A DNA stretch of 5,227 nucleotides from Anaerolineae bacterium. Lineage in GTDB: Bacteria; Chloroflexota; Anaerolineae; B4-G1; SLSP01. Below are positions 1-5,227 of this stretch, in pieces. The notes below the pieces were generated by a model that saw only the letters and a list, made by a program, of their open reading frames with translations, was not told the DNA's origin and made no database searches. The stretch's first letter is position 1. Every line of letters starts with the position of its first letter. Made by a program: the position numbers and the translations under genes. The DNA lies in the NCBI GenBank assembly GCA_021159805.1, contig JAGHDT010000308.1:1-5227 (forward strand). Reading direction: 5' to 3'.

Positions 1-1
1 C

Positions 2-208
2 CCTTACCCAAACTACCTACCGGATCACGTCAGATACCGACCTGCAGATCAGGCCGCCTCGATCGCCCTCACAAGCGTGATCGTCAGCTACCAGAACGGA
101 CGGAGATCATTCCACACCTGGGAGTTCGGTCAAGAAGGTTTTGGTACACTGCACAAGCTCCGCAGCTACCTCTCCCAGTCATCCAGTCGAGGGTTTGGAC
201 CAGCCTGA
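2..208 (+). CDS. possible C-terminal fragment of an unrecognised protein (5' end outside window)
   Basis: Reading from base 2, the plus strand stays open for 68 codons and ends in TGA at 206-208. The translation has a mixed, protein-like composition: a helix-like stretch (DQAASIALTSVIVSYQ) is followed by an aromatic, glycine-rich stretch (HTWEFGQEGFGTLHKLRSYL). Middle codons favour C or G at the third position, as the clear genes here do. It would be the tail of a gene co-directional with the sialidase-like gene, ending 121 bp before that gene's start. I do not recognise the family. A 68-codon open frame in GC-rich DNA can arise by chance, and frame 1 is also open across this stretch, so the call is tentative. 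It could equally be non-coding upstream sequence. Confidence 0.35.
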   Translation, partial: PYPNYLPDHVRYRPADQAASIALTSVIVSYQNGRRSFHTWEFGQEGFGTLHKLRSYLSQSSSRGFGPA

Positions 209-240
209 TCAACTCCTCAAACACAGACTCGTGTTGCCGT

Positions 241-268
241 TTGCCTAAACGATGTCGCAAGTTACACT
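241..268 (+). promoter_or_regulatory. weak candidate sigma-70-type promoter for the sialidase-like gene
   Basis: TTGCCT (241-246) and TACACT (263-268) each match four of six bases of the -35 and -10 consensus hexamers, with a 16-nt spacer. They lie about 60 nt upstream of the start codon at 330, in the only non-coding gap before the gene. I see no operator-like palindrome next to it. Matches of this quality occur by chance, so this is only the best candidate in the leader. Confidence 0.25.
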
Positions 269-317
269 CGGAACAACCAACCAAGGATTCTGCACCACGG
301 CGCGAACACAGAAAGGC

Positions 318-322
318 GGAGG
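318..322 (+). promoter_or_regulatory. ribosome binding site of the sialidase-like gene
   Basis: GGAGG lies 7 nt before the ATG at 330, inside a longer purine-rich stretch (GGCGGAGGA). This is strong Shine-Dalgarno spacing and fixes the start at 330. An ATG at 323 overlaps the motif but is in another frame. Confidence 0.75.
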
Positions 323-329
323 ATGATCG

Positions 330-1424
330 ATGCACGAGCTACCCACAACGCGCGTACTGGAACTGCCACCGATGGCCGGCAACCCGCGGAACAGTGAGGG
401 GGACTTCATACTGCTGGCCGACGGGAGATGGCTTCTGATCTACACACATTTCGAAGGGGGTGCAGGGGATCACGCCTCAGCTTACCTGGCCGGCCGCACC
501 TCATCCGACAACGGAGCCACGTGGACCCACGAGGACCGCCTGGTCCTGCCCAACGAGGGGCATATGAACATCATGTCGGTCAGCCTGCTCCGGCTGCAGG
601 ACCGGCGCATCGCTCTCTTCTACCTTCGCAAGGACTCGCTGGCCGACTGCCGTCCACGCATGCGCCTCTCCTCAGATGAAGCAACAACCTGGAGCGCACC
701 CATCGACGTGATTCCGGCAAGCGAACCGGGCTACTATGTCGTCAACAACGACCGCGTGATCCAGCTCAGCAGCGGACGTCTGATCGTGCCGGCGGCACTG
801 CACACGGCATCTGCCGGAGCGACGCTGACCTCGCAGGCGGACAGCGTCTTCTCGCCCTATGGACAGATCTTCTGCTATCTATCAGACGACGCCGGGGCAA
901 CGTGGCACAGAGGCCAACAGGTGTTGGCCAAAGCCCTCCCGGGGGGAGAGCGGGCGATGGTCCAGGAACCCGGACTGATCGAACTGCAGGATGGACGGAT
1001 AATGATCTTCTCCCGTACCGACGCCGGCAGCCAGTATATCGCCTATTCCCGCGACCAGGGACAATCCTGGTCGCCCCTGCACGCCTCGGACATCATCTCG
1101 CCCTGCTCACCGGCCTCCATAGCCAGGATCCCCAGCACGGGTGATCTGCTGATGGTGTGGAACAACCATGCGGACATCCCGGATGAGCTGGTGGGCAGAC
1201 GCACACCGCTGACCAGCGCAATCTCGCGAGATGAGGGCGACACCTGGATCGGCGTCAGGGACATCGAGACACATCCCTTCGGCTGGTACTGCTACACAGC
1301 CATCGCCTTCGCAGGGGAACACGTCCTGCTCGCGCACACCGCCGGCGACACCCGACGGAATAACGGGTTGGCAAAGCTCCAGATCACACGCTTGCCCGTG
1401 ACCTGGCTGTATGAACGGGCCTGA
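330..1424 (+). CDS. sialidase-family (BNR/Asp-box) beta-propeller glycosidase-like protein
   Basis: This complete 364-residue protein has the six-bladed beta-propeller signature of the sialidase superfamily. Five Asp boxes (S-x-D-x-G-x-T-W) are visible: residues 58-65, 114-121 (SSDEATTW, glycine replaced by alanine), 185-192, 240-247 and 299-306. Residues matching the GH33-type active site by order and context are R20 (NPRNSEGD), D47 as the acid/base, E213 in VQEPGLIELQDGR, R229, R291, and Y322 as the possible nucleophile. These assignments are by eye. Related proteins are annotated as exo-alpha-sialidase or sialidase family protein, and many have unknown substrates. There is no signal peptide or membrane segment, so it probably acts in the cytoplasm on imported oligosaccharides. 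A strong ribosome binding site precedes the ATG. The gene converges with the SDR gene, with a 48-bp gap. Family assignment is secure. Sialic acid as substrate is not. Confidence 0.85.
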   Translation: MHELPTTRVLELPPMAGNPRNSEGDFILLADGRWLLIYTHFEGGAGDHASAYLAGRTSSDNGATWTHEDRLVLPNEGHMNIMSVSLLRLQDRRIALFYLRKDSLADCRPRMRLSSDEATTWSAPIDVIPASEPGYYVVNNDRVIQLSSGRLIVPAALHTASAGATLTSQADSVFSPYGQIFCYLSDDAGATWHRGQQVLAKALPGGERAMVQEPGLIELQDGRIMIFSRTDAGSQYIAYSRDQGQSWSPLHASDIISPCSPASIARIPSTGDLLMVWNNHADIPDELVGRRTPLTSAISRDEGDTWIGVRDIETHPFGWYCYTAIAFAGEHVLLAHTAGDTRRNNGLAKLQITRLPVTWLYERA

Positions 1425-1472
1425 AACTACCTGGCAGCCAAACGCAGAGTGGTGACCCAGTTAGGGCAACAT

Positions 1473-2468
1473 CTACCTCGGATAAGCGTCCCGCACACGC
1501 CCGATAATCGTATCCAGCAATTGGTTCCACTCCTCATCCACCGCCCGGCGAGCTGGATCGGCATCAAACCATGCCATAGTCTCTGCCGCGCCCCAGACGA
1601 AAGGGATCGTCGCCACGTAGTCGGGCACCAACCGCTTGATCTTGCTGTTGTCGAAGGCTACGCTATAGGCCTTGTCTCCCAGCAAGCCGTCCCCCCAGTT
1701 CGCATCATATGCGTGAATCATCTCCGAGGGCACGTGCACGATGTCGATGTCGCTTACACCGGCTGCACGTCCCACAATGCGAAAGATCTGGTTCCAGGTA
1801 AGGGCCTCGTCCGATGTGATGTGGTAGGCTTCACCCAGAGCCTCCGGACGCCCCAACAGACCCACAAACCCCTTGGCGAAGTCCCGGTGGTGCGTCATCA
1901 CCCATCGCGTGGTGCCATCGCCGTGGACAACTACCGGCAGACCCTGCCGCATCCGGTCGACGACCGTATAGCGGCCCTGGAACGGCCACGTTGTCTGATC
2001 ATACGTATGCGATGGCCGCACGATGGTGATTGGGAAACCCTCCTCGCGATAGGCGCGCATCAGCCGCTCCTCACACGCGATCTTGTTGCGCGAATACGCC
2101 CAGTAGGGATTGTACAGTGGCGTAGACTCGGTGATCGGCAGCGACGGCACCGGCTTGTGGTAGACTGAGGCCGAGCTGATATACACGTACTGCCCTGTCC
2201 GCCCCTGGAACAGCGCTAGATCGGTCTCTACCTGATCCGGTGTATAAGCGACCCAATCCACGATGGCATCAAACATCGCATCACCGATCGCGTCCAGAAC
2301 CGTCTGAGGCTGGCGGATATCGCCAACTAGCACCTTCGCCCCATCAGGCACAGGGCGTTTTGACGTCTGCCCTCGATTCAGGATGTACAGATCGATGCCA
2401 CGATCCACTGCCAACTGTGAACAAGCAGAGCTGATAATGCCGGTGCCACCGATGAACAGGACTTTCAT
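1473..2468 (-). CDS. NAD(P)-dependent epimerase/dehydratase, extended/atypical SDR family
   Basis: This complete 331-residue Rossmann-fold protein begins directly with the nucleotide-binding strand and loop (MKVLFIGGTGIIS, GxxGxxS at residues 7-13). NRG at 31-33 and GDIR at 49-52 fit cofactor ribose and adenine contacts. YISSASVY (96-103) supplies the active-site serine region, and YSRNK (125-129) is the catalytic YxxxK motif. RPSHTYD (151-157) follows, as in sugar-nucleotide epimerase relatives. The C-terminal half carries the variable substrate domain. The length is normal for an extended SDR, and the general look is that of the NAD-dependent epimerase/dehydratase group that includes CSP41-like proteins. 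The start is supported by GGAGG 8 nt upstream. It is the last gene of the minus-strand cluster, after the FGGY kinase, separated from it by the 146-bp palindrome. It probably oxidises, epimerises or dehydrates a sugar or sugar derivative in the cytoplasm. The substrate is not deducible. Confidence 0.88.
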   Translation of the reverse strand: MKVLFIGGTGIISSACSQLAVDRGIDLYILNRGQTSKRPVPDGAKVLVGDIRQPQTVLDAIGDAMFDAIVDWVAYTPDQVETDLALFQGRTGQYVYISSASVYHKPVPSLPITESTPLYNPYWAYSRNKIACEERLMRAYREEGFPITIVRPSHTYDQTTWPFQGRYTVVDRMRQGLPVVVHGDGTTRWVMTHHRDFAKGFVGLLGRPEALGEAYHITSDEALTWNQIFRIVGRAAGVSDIDIVHVPSEMIHAYDANWGDGLLGDKAYSVAFDNSKIKRLVPDYVATIPFVWGAAETMAWFDADPARRAVDEEWNQLLDTIIGRVRDAYPR

Positions 2469-2476
2469 GGTTACTG

Positions 2477-2481
2477 CCTCC
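2477..2481 (-). promoter_or_regulatory. ribosome binding site of the SDR gene
   Basis: The minus strand reads GGAGG 8 nt before the ATG at 2468, which supports that start. It sits only 12 nt from the edge of the large palindrome (2494). The SDR gene therefore has its own good translation signal and does not depend on coupling to the kinase gene. Confidence 0.7.
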
Positions 2482-2493
2482 GATGATTAAGAC

Positions 2494-2639
2494 GTCAGCG
2501 ATCAGCTTTCAGCGCTCAGCTGAACTGCAGGAGCAAGGAGCGTGAAGTAAAGGAGTAAGCCGTGTGGCGAAGCCTTACTGCTTACTTCTCTACTCCTTAC
2601 TTCGGTCTCTGAGCTGACAGCTGACAGCTGATCGCTGAC
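2494..2639. repeat. 146-bp imperfect palindrome built of degenerate heptamers (MITE/REP-like element)
   Basis: The outer 14 bp are a perfect inverted repeat: GTCAGCGATCAGCT at 2494-2507 against AGCTGATCGCTGAC at 2626-2639. Pairing continues inward with a few mismatches to about 2515/2618. A second paired block is GAAGTAAAGGAGTA (2544-2557) with TACTCCTTACTTC (2591-2603), one base bulged. The arms have a 7-bp period. The right arm is AGCTGAC, AGCTGAC, AGCTGAT, CGCTGAC from 2612. The left arm is GTCAGCG, ATCAGCT, TTCAGCG, CTCAGCT from 2494. Near the centre, GGCGAAGCC (2566-2574) can form a tight hairpin with a GAA loop. It fills most of the 173-bp gap between the kinase stop and the SDR start, beginning 2 nt after the stop. 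It has no coding capacity. I see no U-rich tail as in an intrinsic terminator and no clear target-site duplication. A dispersed non-autonomous repeat is the likeliest reading. An RNA-processing or attenuation hairpin is the alternative. Confidence 0.8.
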
Positions 2640-2641
2640 TG

Positions 2642-4180
2642 CTATTCGCTTCCCTCCAACTCCGCCAATCGGTCATAGACCGGAATAAGCGCTTCGTACG
2701 TCTGCCGGAAGATCGGGAGCATAGCTTCGTAGACACGCTGAGCCTTGGGATCCGGGTCAATCGTCGCAGCGACCGGGTTCATCGCCTCGGCCATCGAGAA
2801 ACCGGGATAGAGCCCCACCCCGATCCCCCCGGCCAGCGCCGCGCCCATCGACGTCGCTTCCTGCAGGATCGCCAACCGCTGCACGGGCACCCCGTAGACA
2901 TCCGCCATGATCTGATTCCAGAGCCTGCCCCGGGCACCGCCGCCGATCAGTCGAATGGCCGCCACATCGGCCCCCTGCGCCCGAAAGGCATCAAGGATCA
3001 CGCGCAGGTTCATCGCCACGCCCTCCATCACAGCGCGGATAACATCGGCACGCGTGTGACGGATCGTCAGCCCCACAAAGCCACCTCGCGCCTTGGGATT
3101 CCAGTGCGGGCTCCGTTCGCCCATCAGATAGGGCAGAAAGAGCAGCCCATTAGCACCGGGCGGCGATCCCGAGGCCTGTATGTTCATCATCTCGTAGGGA
3201 CTGATTCGCAGCGTCTCGGCCGCCTGGACCTCAAACGGGCAAAGCTGGTCGCGCGTCCACTGGTAGGATGCACCCGCGGCCTGCATCGTCCCGACGGGCA
3301 TAAACATCCCCGGAACGAGATGCGCAAATGTGAAAGTCTTGTAGTCCGGGTCGTAGATGGGCGCCTTTGTGGCCAGTGCGATCCAGGACGACGAGCCAAC
3401 GTAATTGTAGGCCGATCCCTCAGCCACCACACCGGCACCGACCGCCGCGCACGCACCGTCGCCCCCGCCGATCACAACTGGCGTACCGGCGGGCACGCCC
3501 ACCTCGTCGGCGACAGAGCCACGGACCTTGCCAACTACCGCACTTGAGGGGACCACCTCCGGCAGCTGTGCCGGGTCGATCTCGGCAGCCCCCAGGATGC
3601 GCGGCGACCACGCACCGGTGGCAAGATCATAGAGATTCATCCCAGAAGCATCGGAGGGGTCGGTGACAAAAGCTCCCGTCAACCGCGCCACAATCGCATC
3701 CTTGGCATGCGTGAACTTGTAGGCCCGGCGCGCGATCTCAGGCTGATGGTCGCGCAGCCAGAGAATCTTGGCCAGCGAATACGACGAGCTCAACCGATGC
3801 CCTGTAATCCGGTAGACCTCGTCAAAGGGGACGCGTTCACCCACCCAGGCAGCCTGAGCCACCGCGCGCTGATCGGCCCAGATAATGGCCTTGCGCAGAG
3901 GCCGTGCCTCACGGTCCAGGGGAACGCACCCCATCATCTGGCCACTGAAAGTGATCGCCGCGACATCTTGGCCGCCAACGCCGCTCTTCGCCAGCAGCTG
4001 CTTCGTCGAGACGCACACCGCCTCCCACCAATCCTCAGGGTCCTGCTCCGCCCAGTTAGTATGTGCGTACTCGGTCGCATAGGGATAGAAGGCGCTGCCC
4101 ACCAACCGGCCGGCTGCGTCATACAGCGTCGCCTTGTTGCCTGTGGTACCGAGGTCGTGTGCGAGAATGTGTGTTGCCAC
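2642..4180 (-). CDS. FGGY-family carbohydrate kinase (xylulokinase-like)
   Basis: This 512-residue protein is full length for the FGGY family of ATP-dependent sugar kinases. The N-terminal domain opens with the phosphate-binding DLGTTGNK (9-16), followed by SGQMMG (79-84) and WADQR (101-105). The second domain has GGGDGACAAVGAG (238-250), in which D241 is the expected catalytic base. It also has an FGGY signature region (PYLMGERSPHWNP, 350-362) and the ATP-site GGGARGRLWNQIMAD (413-427). The overall pattern is closest to xylulokinases. However, two xylulose-contact residues of E. coli XylB differ: the His of SGQMHG is M83, and the Asn after the catalytic Asp is G242. The sugar phosphorylated may therefore not be D-xylulose. 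The start codon is GTG, 5 nt after the stop of the upstream hydrolase gene, with only a weak GGG as Shine-Dalgarno, so translational coupling is likely. No better in-frame start is seen, and the DLGTTG motif lies at the usual distance from this start. Family call is firm; substrate is open. Confidence 0.92.
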   Translation of the reverse strand: MATHILAHDLGTTGNKATLYDAAGRLVGSAFYPYATEYAHTNWAEQDPEDWWEAVCVSTKQLLAKSGVGGQDVAAITFSGQMMGCVPLDREARPLRKAIIWADQRAVAQAAWVGERVPFDEVYRITGHRLSSSYSLAKILWLRDHQPEIARRAYKFTHAKDAIVARLTGAFVTDPSDASGMNLYDLATGAWSPRILGAAEIDPAQLPEVVPSSAVVGKVRGSVADEVGVPAGTPVVIGGGDGACAAVGAGVVAEGSAYNYVGSSSWIALATKAPIYDPDYKTFTFAHLVPGMFMPVGTMQAAGASYQWTRDQLCPFEVQAAETLRISPYEMMNIQASGSPPGANGLLFLPYLMGERSPHWNPKARGGFVGLTIRHTRADVIRAVMEGVAMNLRVILDAFRAQGADVAAIRLIGGGARGRLWNQIMADVYGVPVQRLAILQEATSMGAALAGGIGVGLYPGFSMAEAMNPVAATIDPDPKAQRVYEAMLPIFRQTYEALIPVYDRLAELEGSE

Positions 4181-4185
4181 GGTGT

Positions 4186-5227
4186 CTACCCAATCATCGC
4201 TTGGTACGTCAGCTGCTTGAACTGCGTGGCGATGGGATAGGTGTTGTTCGGAGAAAGCTGCGTCATGAGCAGACCATAGAGCTCCTCAACGGGATCAATC
4301 CAGAAGTAGGTACTGAACGCCCCGCCCCAGCCAAACTCACCGACCGATCCGGCCATCCCGGTCTTCGCCACATCCATGAGCACACGCGTGCCCAGGCTGT
4401 ACCCGTAGCCATTATCGTGCTCAGGGGATCCGTAGGGCAGCGCCTGTGATGGCGCGTGATTCATACTGTACAGTGCTACCGTCGTCGGGCTGAGCAACCG
4501 CGCGCCATCCAGTTCTCCGCCGTTAACCAACATCTGAGAGAAACGTGCGTAGTCCGGAACCGTCGACATCAACCCACCGCCCCCCGAGAGGAACGCCGGC
4601 TTCTCGAACCGCTCAAACTGCTTCGTGGACTCCGGCCGGGAGAGCTCCTCCGCGCCGTCAAGATGGCTGTACAGCACGGTCATCCGGTCAGCCTTGGCCT
4701 TGGGAACCCAGAACCCCGTATCCACCATGCCCAGCGGATCGAAGATCCGGCTCTGAAAGTAGTCATCCAGCGACATCCCCGAAATGATCTCGACAATATA
4801 GCCGAGAACGTCGATCGACAGGCTATAGCGCCACTCCGTGCCGGGCTGGAAAGCCAACGGCGCACGGGTCAGACTCTGAACGATATCCTTCAGTGTAGGG
4901 TCAATCTCCTGCTCCCGGAACTCCTCCCGCGCCTGCTGATAGATCTGGTCCACAGGATCATCTTCATCCCAGCCGTAACTCAGACCTGAGGTATGAGTGA
5001 AGAGATGCCGGAAGGTGATCGGCGTCTCCAAGTCCTCCAACTGCGGCCCATCGGGTGCCATGCCTGCCAGAACCTTGACGTCCTTGAATTCAGGGATGAA
5101 TTCATAAATAGGGGTATTGAGATGGAAGTAACCCTCTTCATACAGCATCATGGCCGCGACGCTGGTCACCGGCTTGGTCATCGACGCAATGCGGAAGATT
5201 GCATCGAGAACCATCGGTTTGCCGGCC
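4186..5227 (-). CDS. beta-lactamase-fold serine hydrolase (class C / family VIII esterase-like), N-terminus missing
   Basis: The frame is open through the right edge of the window. The first in-frame ATG (5212-5214) lies only 10 residues before the catalytic serine, so the true start must be outside. About 347 residues are visible. Numbering from that ATG, FRIASMTKP holds the S-x-x-K motif (S11, K14). WRYSLSIDVLGY gives the catalytic tyrosine (Y130, Y-S-L instead of the Y-x-N of true class C enzymes). GWGGAFSTYFWIDP (295-308) gives W-G-G in place of K-T-G. This combination is typical of family VIII carboxylesterases and related serine hydrolases rather than antibiotic-degrading lactamases. 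They hydrolyse esters, amides or D-amino-acid peptides. LFTHTSGLSYG (71-81) is also conserved in the family. Localisation cannot be judged because any signal peptide is cut off. It is the first visible gene of the minus-strand cluster and is tightly linked to the FGGY kinase. Confidence 0.88.
   Translation of the reverse strand, partial: AGKPMVLDAIFRIASMTKPVTSVAAMMLYEEGYFHLNTPIYEFIPEFKDVKVLAGMAPDGPQLEDLETPITFRHLFTHTSGLSYGWDEDDPVDQIYQQAREEFREQEIDPTLKDIVQSLTRAPLAFQPGTEWRYSLSIDVLGYIVEIISGMSLDDYFQSRIFDPLGMVDTGFWVPKAKADRMTVLYSHLDGAEELSRPESTKQFERFEKPAFLSGGGGLMSTVPDYARFSQMLVNGGELDGARLLSPTTVALYSMNHAPSQALPYGSPEHDNGYGYSLGTRVLMDVAKTGMAGSVGEFGWGGAFSTYFWIDPVEELYGLLMTQLSPNNTYPIATQFKQLTYQAMIG

Noticed and set aside
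84..335. 83-codon minus-strand open frame across the leader region
   Set aside because: It overlaps the sialidase ribosome binding site and start, has a Cys/Ser/Arg-rich composition and no motif. No supporting context was found.
1425..1472. possible bidirectional terminator between the converging sialidase-like and SDR genes
   Set aside because: Only a tiny TGGC/GCCA pairing with a 1-nt loop and scattered short complements are present. There is no stable stem or T-tract on either strand.
1449..2168. 239-codon open frame on the plus strand opposite the SDR gene
   Set aside because: It is wholly antisense to a gene with clear Rossmann and YxxxK motifs. Its translation is rich in R, H, P and V without recognisable motifs, as expected for a shadow of a GC-rich gene.
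2494..2639. palindrome as an intrinsic terminator or CRISPR-like array
   Set aside because: No T-run follows the stem on either strand, and there are no regularly spaced direct repeats with unique spacers. The 7-bp units are contiguous, so neither class fits.
3707..4240. 177-codon plus-strand open frame opposite the FGGY kinase and hydrolase 3' end
   Set aside because: It is antisense to well-supported genes, shows no family motifs, and runs across a gene boundary. It is a compositional shadow.
4456..4989. 177-codon plus-strand open frame opposite the serine hydrolase
   Set aside because: It is antisense to the conserved hydrolase frame, with Arg/Pro-rich low-quality translation and no ribosome binding site support.
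4186..5227. antibiotic-resistance beta-lactamase
   Set aside because: The third motif is W-G-G rather than K-T-G and the tyrosine motif is Y-S-L rather than Y-x-N. This fits family VIII esterase-like hydrolases, and the neighbours are sugar-metabolism genes.

Overview
The window is moderately GC-rich bacterial DNA with strong G/C preference at third codon positions. It holds four clear protein-coding genes, a possible gene fragment at the left edge, and one structured repeat. The gene set (sialidase-fold protein, SDR-type dehydrogenase/epimerase, FGGY sugar kinase, beta-lactamase-fold hydrolase) and the style of the proteins suggest an environmental heterotroph. Chloroflexota is my best guess from general resemblance of the proteins, but nothing here (no rRNA, no marker gene) proves a phylum.

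Layout, left to right. Positions 2-208 (+) hold an open frame ending in TGA that may be the tail of an unrecognised gene. Positions 209-329 are a short leader with a possible promoter and a good ribosome binding site. Positions 330-1424 (+) encode a complete cytoplasmic-looking sialidase-family six-bladed propeller with five Asp boxes. A 48-bp gap without a convincing terminator separates it, tail to tail, from a three-gene minus-strand cluster. In transcription order this cluster is: a beta-lactamase/family VIII esterase-like serine hydrolase (4186-5227, N-terminus outside the window), an FGGY carbohydrate kinase (2642-4180, GTG start 5 nt after the hydrolase stop), and an extended/atypical SDR NAD(P)-dependent epimerase/dehydratase (1473-2468).

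The kinase and SDR genes are separated by 173 bp, almost filled by a 146-bp imperfect palindrome (2494-2639). Its arms are built from degenerate 7-bp units and its centre contains GCGAAGC. This is the most unusual thing in the window. It looks like a mobile or repetitive element (MITE- or REP-like) lodged inside an operon.

Functionally, the cluster fits catabolism of a sugar or sugar derivative: the SDR could oxidise or epimerise a sugar, the FGGY kinase would phosphorylate it, and the hydrolase could release it from an ester or similar conjugate. The sialidase-like protein could release a sugar from an oligosaccharide. The actual substrate cannot be read from the sequence. The kinase differs from E. 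coli XylB at two substrate-contact positions, so D-xylulose should not be assumed.
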